Below are positions 1 through 5,705 of a DNA stretch of 5,705 nt, piece by piece (within the stretch, counting starts at the first letter, position 1; every line of letters starts with the position of its first letter). The notes under the pieces were generated by a model. It had not been told where the DNA came from. It saw only the letters and a list, made by a program, of their open reading frames with translations, and searched no databases. The stretch is from assembly GCA_030696465.1 (NCBI GenBank), contig JAUYSE010000031.1:1-5705 (forward strand), in the 5' to 3' direction. Made by a program: the position numbers and the translations under genes. The DNA comes from Legionellaceae bacterium (GTDB taxonomy: Bacteria; Pseudomonadota; Gammaproteobacteria; Legionellales; Legionellaceae).

Positions 1-2
1 AA

Positions 3-147
3 CTTGAGCGAGCGCGCGAGGTTTAGTTTCTCTTAATGTCCGGGATCCCTCTATGATGAGTGGCGCCGTGCTCATGTCTGAATAGATCCCGGGCATTAAG
101 GGCCTGCTAAGGCTCGCGCGCTCGCCAAGCAGCCCTAAATCCCGGGA
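3..147. repeat. GC-rich nested palindromic intergenic element
   Basis: Three nested arm pairs are visible. The outer arms are 3-20 and 113-129, with 13 exactly complementary bases (8-20 with 113-125) and one bulged base. The middle arms are 32-47 and 85-100, complementary except T39/G93, which would be a G-U wobble in RNA. The apical arms are 56-60 and 71-75, around the palindrome GGCGCC at 62-67. A competing hairpin can form between 99-108 and 128-136 with one bulged base, and it excludes the outer stem. The 8-base word ATCCCGGG occurs at 86-93 and again at 139-146, and its complement, with one variant base, at 39-46. The element is much more GC-rich than the genes that follow. There is no T-run after the stem, so it does not look like a simple intrinsic terminator. 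It could be a MITE-like or REP/palindromic repeat, or the end of a larger element to the left. I do not recognise the family. Confidence 0.7.
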
Positions 148-258
148 CGACACCTGTGGGTGCTTAAGGTGAGCACTTGTGTATAAGAGTATGCCCTCAC
201 GGTCGCGGCTCGGATATATCGTGTTAATTTTACACATAAAATATGTTTCCCCTGCATT
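148..258. other. Non-coding spacer, no gene seen
   Basis: I see no convincing coding region here. The stretch passes from GC-rich to AT-rich at about position 220. A weak hairpin is possible with stem GTGCT at 160-164 and AGCAC at 172-176, extended by ACAC at 150-153 and GTGT at 179-182. There is an 8-base palindrome GATATATC at 213-220. TAAAAT at 237-242 resembles a -10 box (five of six bases) but lacks a good -35 partner. Nothing here supports a firm function. Confidence 0.4.
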
Positions 259-288
259 TTGACAGGTATTCATAGATAAACATAGGAA
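259..288 (+). promoter_or_regulatory. Candidate sigma70-type promoter for the polysaccharide operon
   Basis: A perfect TTGACA hexamer lies at 259-264. The best-spaced -10 candidate is TAGGAA at 283-288, after an 18-base spacer, but it matches the TATAAT consensus at only three positions. The call therefore rests mainly on the -35 box and on its position just upstream of the operon's first gene. A start site near 295 would give a leader of about 60 bases. An alternative -10 (TAAAAT at 237-242) could serve a longer transcript. Confidence 0.33.
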
Positions 289-299
289 TATATGTTATC
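275..299. promoter_or_regulatory. Small dyad overlapping the putative -10 region
   Basis: AACATA at 279-284 and TATGTT at 291-296 are perfectly complementary around a 6-base centre. The symmetry extends to GAT/ATC outside the arms with one extra base on the left. A related dyad, ACATA-N3-TATGT, lies at 234-246, and another TATGT half-site at 304-308. The position over the candidate -10 box would suit a repressor site, but such short AT-rich dyads often arise by chance. Confidence 0.2.
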
Positions 300-356
300 A
301 ACTTATGTAGAGGTGAATTATTCTAGGAAAAACACATGAATAGCAGGATTACATAG
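292..356 (+). promoter_or_regulatory. Two chained mini-ORFs leading into the glycosyltransferase
   Basis: An ATG at 292 (AGGA at 284-287, spacing 4) opens a 15-codon frame ending at TGA 337-339. That stop overlaps an ATG at 336-338 (AGGA at 325-328, spacing 7), which opens a 6-codon frame, MNSRIT, ending at TAG 354-356. That stop in turn shares its last base with the GTG start of the glycosyltransferase. The peptides have no recognisable features. If translated, the chain could couple ribosomes into the GTG-started gene. If transcription starts near 295, only the second mini-ORF would be on the mRNA. Chance is a real alternative. Confidence 0.22.
345..348 (+). promoter_or_regulatory. Ribosome binding site fixing the GTG start of the glycosyltransferase
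   Basis: AGGA lies 7 bases upstream of the GTG at 356. There is no ATG nearby in this frame, and the GTG is followed directly by a hydrophobic segment typical of the N-terminus of these enzymes. This supports GTG as the true start. Confidence 0.6.
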
Positions 357-1747
357 TGGCATATATTCCCTATTTAGTACTCGGTCCCACAGGATTAATG
401 GGGCTCATCGGATTGTTATACGGTCCCGATAAAACAATACCTACCCCTAATCAAGATTGGAAAAAAGCTACGGTCGATTTATTAATACCCTCTTATAATG
501 AAGAAGCAACCATCCTATTATGTTTGGATTCGATTACACGTCAAACGTTACAGCCCAGACAAATTCTTCTGTATGATGATGCAAGCACGGATCGTACCTG
601 TCAGTTTGCTCGTGACTACGCACAACTCCATCAAATAAATCTAAAAATAATTAAAAGAACGCATAATGAGGGGAAAACACCTTCCGTCTATTATGCCGCC
701 CATGAAAGTGATGCCGATGTTTTAGCCATTGTTGACGGTGATTCTATTCTGAAGTCGGATGATTATTTAGCGCGCTTAACCGAGGAGCTTTATCAAGGTG
801 TCGGGATTGCCTGTGCGTGCGGGATGGTTCTACCCTTAACGGAACAAGATCGCAATAATGAACGCATGCGCGAACCTATCGCCGAGTTTGCCCGGCGACA
901 TCCAGAAACGCCCTTTTCGCCAGATAAAACAAAATTTCAACTCTTTCAGCGGGCCATTACCAATGCGTATCGAGAAGAGCTTTATCTCTTTTTACAGCGT
1001 TTCATTTACCATGGTGAAATGGTTTTCTTTGGTACTATTATTTTCCCTATCGGCTGCGCTGTTGTCTATCGACGGGAATATCTAAAAGATATCCTTGACC
1101 ATTACACAAAAATTTTTGGTTTTGATTTAACCACATCGGAAGATATTTTTTTTGGTTTCGCCTTTGCTGACAAAGGATATCGTAATATCGTCGTACAAAA
1201 TACTTATGCATTAACCATGGAGCCTCGATATTTCGGTGTATATAAGCAAATAAACAAGTGGCACTCTTCGTTTTTACAAAGTTGTTATTATTTTGATAGT
1301 CTTTTTTTTACACCCTTTAAGTTTCCACGATTACTCATTAAAAAAATAAAGGATGCGCGAAATCCAGAACTGAAAAAAATGGTAGAAAAACGAAAAATCC
1401 AGGAAGCCTATCGACAAGCTTTTGGGGTTGAATACACCATAAAATATGGTCGGAATATTGGTTGGTTTGTTTTTACAACAACCTTTGAAAAGCTCTCTTT
1501 TCCAACGGTTATTATTATACTCATCATCTTACAGTACTGGTTAACTTTATTGGCAACCATTGGGTCAGAGGTTGCGCTTTATGCAATAATTATTGCGACA
1601 ATGCATAAAAATAGACGCTTCCGGAATTTTTTTAAAGCCATTTTATTTACCCCCATTCGATATTCGCAAATTATGTTCGACATTGTTGTCTTGGGAAAAT
1701 TTATGTCTGACCTTTGGATAACCAAAAATCGACGTTGGAGAAAATGA
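356..1747 (+). CDS. Membrane glycosyltransferase family 2, PgaC-like polysaccharide synthase
   Basis: This is probably a processive inner-membrane GT2 enzyme that builds a polysaccharide from a nucleotide sugar. UDP-GlcNAc is the likely donor by analogy with PgaC, but the sequence does not prove it. In the 463 residues I see a hydrophobic N-terminal segment (about 5-23), then the GT-A fold with PSYNEE (45-50) and DDASTD (74-79). Next come the metal/nucleotide DGD motif (127-129), an acceptor region ending GCAVVYRR (233-240), the SED motif with catalytic-base D263, and QINKW (298-302) at the place of the family's QxxRW. Hydrophobic stretches follow at about 382-403 and 404-416, then a basic tail ending in NRRWRK. 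The arginine of QxxRW is lysine here. The charged stretch at about 160-220 looks longer than in PgaC as I remember it. No PilZ domain is visible. The gene starts with GTG behind AGGA and its stop overlaps the next gene as ATGA, so it heads the operon. Confidence 0.9.
   Translation: MAYIPYLVLGPTGLMGLIGLLYGPDKTIPTPNQDWKKATVDLLIPSYNEEATILLCLDSITRQTLQPRQILLYDDASTDRTCQFARDYAQLHQINLKIIKRTHNEGKTPSVYYAAHESDADVLAIVDGDSILKSDDYLARLTEELYQGVGIACACGMVLPLTEQDRNNERMREPIAEFARRHPETPFSPDKTKFQLFQRAITNAYREELYLFLQRFIYHGEMVFFGTIIFPIGCAVVYRREYLKDILDHYTKIFGFDLTTSEDIFFGFAFADKGYRNIVVQNTYALTMEPRYFGVYKQINKWHSSFLQSCYYFDSLFFTPFKFPRLLIKKIKDARNPELKKMVEKRKIQEAYRQAFGVEYTIKYGRNIGWFVFTTTFEKLSFPTVIIILIILQYWLTLLATIGSEVALYAIIIATMHKNRRFRNFFKAILFTPIRYSQIMFDIVVLGKFMSDLWITKNRRWRK
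1737..1740 (+). promoter_or_regulatory. Ribosome binding site for the TPR/barrel gene
   Basis: GGAG lies 3 bases before the ATG at 1744 and 9 bases before an in-frame ATG at 1750. The first start makes the ATGA overlap with the upstream stop, and the second has better Shine-Dalgarno spacing. Both give a proper signal peptide and differ by only two residues. A longer in-frame start at 1714 would put ten polar, charged residues before the signal peptide and is less likely. Confidence 0.5.
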
Positions 1748-4209
1748 GTATGCGTAAGGTTGTATTGGGTATCCTTTTCTTTATATGTACTTCCACGATT
1801 TTTGCTACAACATCCTCCAACTCTGATATTCCTTCAAAGGGTTTACAAGCAGAAGGGTATCATCAATGGCAAAGTGCTATCGCAATCTATCTTGATATTT
1901 TATTAAAAGATCCGACAAGAAGAGCCTTGTGGCTCAGAGTTGCCACGATAGAACATCAGTTAAAAAATTATCCTCTTACCATTAATGCTTACCAACATGC
2001 CATTTCTTTGACGCCAGATGACCCCGCATTATATAAAACGCTTTCTGAAATTTATGCTGAGTCCAATCAACCTCGTGAAGCACTGGTAGCGATTAATGAA
2101 GCGGTGAAACTAAAACCAAATGAGGTTGATTATTTAATTGCACGCGCCAAAATTGCCAATTGGAACAAAAATTTAGAAATCACGTTAGATAGTTATCAGC
2201 GTCTTTATGTACTCCGTCAGTCTACAAATTCCGTGTCGAATGAACTAGACTTATTAGGAAAAATTGGCGATCTCCATTATCAATTACACCAGTATCCAGA
2301 GGCCATAACCGCTTATCAAAAAGCTATTCATCTCAATCCCCAAAACCCTGTTTTGTATCAAAATTTATCGAAAGTGTATGCCTCTGCGAACAAACCTGAA
2401 AACGCGATCGCCTCGATAGAAGGCGCATTGAGGCTCGATCCCAATAATGTTGAATATTTAAAATCAAAAGACGTACTTGAAAAATGGTTGAACAATACAA
2501 AATCGCTGAGTCCCGAAAAATCACTTCATACCGAAAAACCACTGAGCCCCTTTGATCATTTAATTTTTCAAGCCAATGAAGCCGCAATAAACCACCGCTA
2601 TGTTGAAGCCGCTAACGCTACAAAAAAGGCAATTCTATTAAAACCAAACGATTCTATTTTATACAAAAAATTATCTGAAATTTATGCCACGGCAAAACAA
2701 CCTCAATTGGCCTTAGCGGCCATTAACAAAGCCATCTCCTTAAACCCCACTTCTATCGATTATTGGCGATCAAAAGCCACCTTAGCAGCCTGGGCTGGAG
2801 ATCAAACGCAAACCCAGTTGAGTTACGAAAAAATATTAAAACTTAAACCGCTCGACCAAGATGCGTTGTTAAATTATGCTCACTCACTGGCTTGGCAGGG
2901 AAAAACGGATCTGGCGATTCGCGCTTACACGCGGTTTTTACATCACTACCCAAAAATAGCCGATGGTTGGGTTCAATATGCAGAAGTATTGTCATGGACT
3001 GCGCGTTTCCGTGACGCACTGAGTGCACTGGATCATTATCGGCAATTAAAGGGACAGACGTGGGTCTATCGCAAAACCTTAGCAAGAATTCTCGCCTTAG
3101 CGGGGCGTTTCACCTCCTCACTTACCATTAATGAGCCATTATTACGAGCACGCCCTAAAGATCCTTATGTACTGTCCACGGAAGTCACCGCGCAGACAGA
3201 CGCATTTCAAACGGACAAAGCCCTTGTCTATTTAAAAAAATTGAATGAAATTAGTCCGAATGATCCGGAAGTAATGAATCTAAATGATATTATACTAACG
3301 CCCCTTCGGTCATCCATTGATATAGAAGGAGATTATACCAGCGCAAATGATACCACCAGGATTGAGGATTTTCCTGTCCGTGGTCAATATTTTCTAACGC
3401 CCACCACCAGCCTTCTATTACAAGGGCTTTATGAACGTGCAACGGCCGCTCCTGGAAGCGGATTAGTGCCCGTCAATGGGGGTACCTCTATTTGGGATCA
3501 AAGTGCTCGAGTAGGCTTTACAACACAAATTGCATCCTTAAATTTAAAGGGTTTAGTGGGGGGCTTAAAAATACAAGGTGGCGATAACCATGGTATTTAT
3601 GATGCATTGGTCAATACCAATGTGGGGGAAACAGCGCAACTGACCGTGGAAAATTTTCGTGATCTGTATCGTGCCTACTTAGTACCTCAAACCCCAAAAT
3701 CGATTTCATTGCAAGTTATGGAAACGCGCATTGGTGGACAGCTGCAATGGCAACCCTTTATTCAGCAATATTTAAATACCGTGCTTTCCTACTCTAATCT
3801 ATCAGATAATAATAGTTATGTGCATCTCAATGTTTGGCCTAAATCTCGTATTTATGGTTCAGAACGATTACTCGTAACGGTCGGCGTTGATGGGGATCTC
3901 TGGCAATTTCGAAGAAGAGCAACCGATGGCTATTATTCTCCCTTGCGTTTTATTGGTTATGAGGGCACAGTAGAAATCTATTATGCGCAATCTAAAAACA
4001 TTGGCTATGGCGTATCCGCGGGGTTTGGTCTACAAAAAGACGAGACGTTTCCCCACTACTATTATGAAGAGGATCTGGCAGCCCAGATGTTTTTTGGAAT
4101 TTTTACGGATTGGGAACTTCAACTGAGAGGCGGCTTTACGCTGAGAAATAACCCCATTCACAATTATAACTGTTCAGTGGGTTCTATTGTACTCACAAGG
4201 CGATTTTAA
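1744..4209 (+). CDS. TPR and outer-membrane beta-barrel polysaccharide export protein, PgaA-like
   Basis: This is likely the outer-membrane exporter of the polymer made by the upstream synthase, with periplasmic TPRs that guide the polymer or recruit modifying enzymes. From the 1744 start it has 821 residues, close to the roughly 800 of E. coli PgaA. A signal peptide spans about 1-21 (basic MRK, hydrophobic core, likely cut after TIFA). TPR helices run from about 30 to 515, with typical signatures such as A-x-x-x-Y-x-x-A-I-x-L-x-P. Three long blocks (76-143, 184-251, 286-353) are clearly duplicated. A polar linker with repeated SLSPEK/TEKPLSP words lies at 253-269. From about 520 to the end, alternating strands rich in Tyr, Trp and Gly finish in a terminal Phe, as expected for a BAM-assembled barrel. 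The PgaA match rests on architecture and context, since overall identity cannot be judged here. It overlaps the glycosyltransferase by 4 bases and precedes the GH18 gene by 4 bases. Confidence 0.85.
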   Translation: MSMRKVVLGILFFICTSTIFATTSSNSDIPSKGLQAEGYHQWQSAIAIYLDILLKDPTRRALWLRVATIEHQLKNYPLTINAYQHAISLTPDDPALYKTLSEIYAESNQPREALVAINEAVKLKPNEVDYLIARAKIANWNKNLEITLDSYQRLYVLRQSTNSVSNELDLLGKIGDLHYQLHQYPEAITAYQKAIHLNPQNPVLYQNLSKVYASANKPENAIASIEGALRLDPNNVEYLKSKDVLEKWLNNTKSLSPEKSLHTEKPLSPFDHLIFQANEAAINHRYVEAANATKKAILLKPNDSILYKKLSEIYATAKQPQLALAAINKAISLNPTSIDYWRSKATLAAWAGDQTQTQLSYEKILKLKPLDQDALLNYAHSLAWQGKTDLAIRAYTRFLHHYPKIADGWVQYAEVLSWTARFRDALSALDHYRQLKGQTWVYRKTLARILALAGRFTSSLTINEPLLRARPKDPYVLSTEVTAQTDAFQTDKALVYLKKLNEISPNDPEVMNLNDIILTPLRSSIDIEGDYTSANDTTRIEDFPVRGQYFLTPTTSLLLQGLYERATAAPGSGLVPVNGGTSIWDQSARVGFTTQIASLNLKGLVGGLKIQGGDNHGIYDALVNTNVGETAQLTVENFRDLYRAYLVPQTPKSISLQVMETRIGGQLQWQPFIQQYLNTVLSYSNLSDNNSYVHLNVWPKSRIYGSERLLVTVGVDGDLWQFRRRATDGYYSPLRFIGYEGTVEIYYAQSKNIGYGVSAGFGLQKDETFPHYYYEEDLAAQMFFGIFTDWELQLRGGFTLRNNPIHNYNCSVGSIVLTRRF
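1969..2802 (+). repeat. Three tandem TPR super-repeats within the export protein
   Basis: Three blocks of 68 codons lie at 1969-2172, 2293-2496 and 2599-2802. Each runs from a Tyr-initiated helix (YPLTI, YPEAI, YVEAA), through a Y-x-x-L-S-x-x-Y-A helix and a QP/KP turn, to an AI/SI-x-x-A-x-x-L-x-P helix, then a D/E-Y segment ending near Trp. Start-to-start distances are 108 and 102 residues. Blocks one and three share the longest words (LSEIYA, QP, AIN). Resemblance is clearer in protein than in DNA, which suggests an old internal duplication of about three helical pairs. Confidence 0.7.
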
Positions 4210-4213
4210 AAAT

Positions 4214-5374
4214 ATGGTGAACATAAAGTCTCTAGCAACAATAACTCTAACCGTCTTTATATTATTAGCGTTAATTTATTTTTACCCGCAAAAACCTATC
4301 GTTATCATGAGCTATTATGTAGCAGAAGCAGCGCATACAGACAGCATGAAGCCCGACAAAATACTACAAGATAAACTCGATACACTAACCATACTTGCGT
4401 ACGCTTTTTCTCATGTCGATCCAGTGGGAAATGTAATTTTTAATGCGCGTCAATTTTCGACATTCCTATCCCTTCAGAACCCCAAAAATCATTTTAAAAA
4501 AACAGTTTCCCTTGGTGGGGCTGACGATAAAATTTCCTTTTTTAACGCAATAAAACATCCTCACCATTTTGTGAGGTCCCTTAGTACGCTCATTCATCAA
4601 TATGAACTTTCGGGCGTAGATCTCGATTTTGAAATCAACCGCCCTTATACACCGCAAGAAGCAAACAATTTAACACAGTTAGTGGTGATGTTGCGTCAAG
4701 AGTTAGGCGCAAAAGCGATTATCTCCATAACTACTATTATTGATCCGGAGACACTTCGAAGCGTCGGTAAAGATAATTGGCGACTCATTGCTAAAAACAC
4801 GAATTTCATTTCGATGATGTGCTTCGATCTGACCTCCTCTTTTTATAAGCCTGCTTATACGGAGTTGGCCAGTAATTTGTATTTGATCCCTCATGCTCCG
4901 AATACCCTACACAATGCAAACTTAAGTTGTGATGAATCCATTAACATTATGTCCACATTCAAGGTGCCGAATGAAAAAATGCTGTTAGGACTCCCTGCCT
5001 ATGGCGTTTCTTTCGGCGGCGTCGGCTCGGAAAATAATGGCTTATTTCAAGCGGCAGATCCAGCCCTCACTCCGATTTTTGACGATCTAGGAAAAGGACT
5101 GTTACGTTACTCAACGATTATCCATCTGAAACAAGAAGGCTTTCAGGAGTATACCTTACGGTCAAATGGTCATGTGAATGGTGTTTGGTCCTACAACGCT
5201 GAAAAACATCAATTTATCACCTATGACAATCCAGAGACAGTTCGAAGCAAAATGGACTATGTTTTTAAAAATCATCTTGCTGGCATTATGATTTGGAGAG
5301 TAGGCCAAGATGTACCTATTGACGATAAAGACTCTTTGCTAAGTGTTGTGACAAGATCCATTAAAACACCTTAA
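4214..5374 (+). CDS. Membrane-anchored GH18 (chitinase-like) protein with altered active site
   Basis: This is a GH18 TIM-barrel protein, probably periplasmic and tethered to the inner membrane, acting on or binding a GlcNAc-type polymer. From ATG 4214 it has 386 residues. A hydrophobic anchor spans about 9-24 with no obvious cleavage site. Family landmarks follow: MSYY in the first strand (32-35), VSLGG (98-102), the catalytic segment SGVDLDFE (133-140), MCFD (202-205), GLPAYG (259-264), a YDNPETV-x-x-K segment typical of the late barrel, and IMIW (358-361). The proton-donor Glu (E140) and two of three motif Asp residues are present. The first Asp of DxxDxDxE is Ser, and the Tyr of the usual YD pair is Phe. 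It may therefore be a slow or specialised hydrolase, or a binding protein. No strong ribosome site precedes 4214. The upstream stop ends 4 bases before it, so translational coupling is likely. A TTG at 4187 is an alternative but weaker start. Confidence 0.88.
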   Translation: MVNIKSLATITLTVFILLALIYFYPQKPIVIMSYYVAEAAHTDSMKPDKILQDKLDTLTILAYAFSHVDPVGNVIFNARQFSTFLSLQNPKNHFKKTVSLGGADDKISFFNAIKHPHHFVRSLSTLIHQYELSGVDLDFEINRPYTPQEANNLTQLVVMLRQELGAKAIISITTIIDPETLRSVGKDNWRLIAKNTNFISMMCFDLTSSFYKPAYTELASNLYLIPHAPNTLHNANLSCDESINIMSTFKVPNEKMLLGLPAYGVSFGGVGSENNGLFQAADPALTPIFDDLGKGLLRYSTIIHLKQEGFQEYTLRSNGHVNGVWSYNAEKHQFITYDNPETVRSKMDYVFKNHLAGIMIWRVGQDVPIDDKDSLLSVVTRSIKTP

Positions 5375-5705
5375 AGAATATTTTGGGCTCAGGATCTTGT
5401 GACCAATCAACCGCCTTTCCCCCAGTAAAATCCCAGCGATACAACCATGATACGCCATCATCAGAATAATAATTATCAGCAGAATGATAAGCTTCATCCT
5501 GTAAGGCATCCTCAAGGCTAATAAAATGATAATCCAGACTTTCTGCAATGTTTAATAGACTTTCGATGGTGTAGGCGTTGATGAGATTTACATGTAATAT
5601 CCAAATCTGCTTAATATTTCGTGCGAAAATTTGTTGCGTTGCCCCTTCGAAGAAAACAAATTTAGCACGTGTATGTGCCAAATATGCTTGGATAATTTTA
5701 TCTTT
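5361..5705 (-). CDS. Polysaccharide deacetylase (NodB-like), C-terminal part, cut by window edge
   Basis: This is the C-terminal 114 residues of a carbohydrate esterase 4 type deacetylase, which would remove N-acetyl groups from a GlcNAc polymer. The frame stays open to position 5705, so the gene continues beyond the window. The codon at 5679-5681 (TTG) is an internal Leu, not a start. The visible part holds WILHVN (ILH at 5592-5600). This corresponds to the late LLHxN motif of the family, and its His (codon 5592-5594) is expected to be catalytic. It is followed by NAYTIESLL, a YHFISLEDAL segment and the C-terminal SWLYRWDF signature common in one group of secreted deacetylases. The metal-binding and base motifs lie outside the window. 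The gene converges on the GH18 gene, overlapping its last 14 bases. Its role beside a PgaC/PgaA-like pair suggests it supplies the deacetylase half of PgaB. Confidence 0.85.
   Translation of the reverse strand, partial: KDKIIQAYLAHTRAKFVFFEGATQQIFARNIKQIWILHVNLINAYTIESLLNIAESLDYHFISLEDALQDEAYHSADNYYSDDGVSWLYRWDFTGGKAVDWSQDPEPKIFFKVF

Noticed and set aside
3..129. Intrinsic terminator of an upstream gene
   Set aside because: The stem is far longer than usual, has large internal loops, and neither side is followed by a T-run.
148..355. c-di-GMP riboswitch or other known riboswitch in the leader
   Set aside because: c-di-GMP control is plausible for such a locus, but I could not find the conserved core motifs. 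Only weak hairpins are present.
858..1085. 75-codon plus-strand frame inside the glycosyltransferase
   Set aside because: It lies in another frame of a well-supported GT2 gene, starts without a ribosome site and has no family resemblance.
1146..1309. T8 runs at 1146-1153 and 1302-1309 as programmed slippage sites in the glycosyltransferase
   Set aside because: The frame is intact through both and no alternative downstream product is recognisable. Such runs are expected in AT-rich Phe-rich codons.
2333..3085. Minus-strand frames of 80-84 codons opposite the TPR region
   Set aside because: They are antisense to a clear TPR coding region, and their compositions look like shadows rich in Arg, Ser and His.
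5339..5548. 69-codon minus-strand hydrophobic frame near the 3' end of the GH18 gene
   Set aside because: It overlaps the deacetylase in another frame on the same strand. The deacetylase frame carries recognisable motifs, so the hydrophobic run is a by-product.
5679..5681. TTG as a start codon for a small minus-strand gene
   Set aside because: The frame continues upstream without a stop to the window edge, and the content is the C-terminus of a larger deacetylase.

Overview
The window is the core of an extracellular polysaccharide locus from an AT-rich Gram-negative bacterium. An outer-membrane beta-barrel protein ending in Phe, Shine-Dalgarno-led genes and a PgaA-like TPR-plus-barrel layout point to a proteobacterium. 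A gammaproteobacterium of the Legionellales/Francisella kind is my best guess, but the sequence does not prove it.

Layout. Positions 1-355 hold no substantial gene. About 1-147 is a GC-rich, strongly palindromic element with nested inverted-repeat arms, quite unlike the AT-rich DNA that follows. Positions 230-355 look like a promoter/leader region, with a perfect TTGACA box, a small dyad, and two tiny ORFs whose ends overlap each other and the next gene. Three tightly packed plus-strand genes follow: a membrane family 2 glycosyltransferase (356-1747, GTG start), a TPR/outer-membrane-barrel protein (1744-4209, ATGA overlap) and a membrane-anchored GH18 family protein (4214-5374, 4-base gap). 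On the minus strand, a polysaccharide deacetylase enters from the right edge and is cut off by it. Its stop codon lies inside the 3' end of the GH18 gene (14-base convergent overlap).

How the genes may work together (inference by analogy with the Pga/PNAG system). The inner-membrane glycosyltransferase would polymerise a sugar, probably GlcNAc, and pass it to the periplasm. The deacetylase and the GH18 protein would trim or modify it there, and the TPR/barrel protein would carry it across the outer membrane. In the classic system PgaB combines deacetylase and hydrolase-like domains. Here the roles appear split between two separate proteins on opposite strands, with a GH18 fold in the hydrolase position. 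No PgaD-like gene is visible. Substitutions at family-defining positions in the glycosyltransferase (QxxKW) and the GH18 protein (S for the first D of DxxDxDxE, F for the Y of the YD motif) make this a divergent version worth attention.
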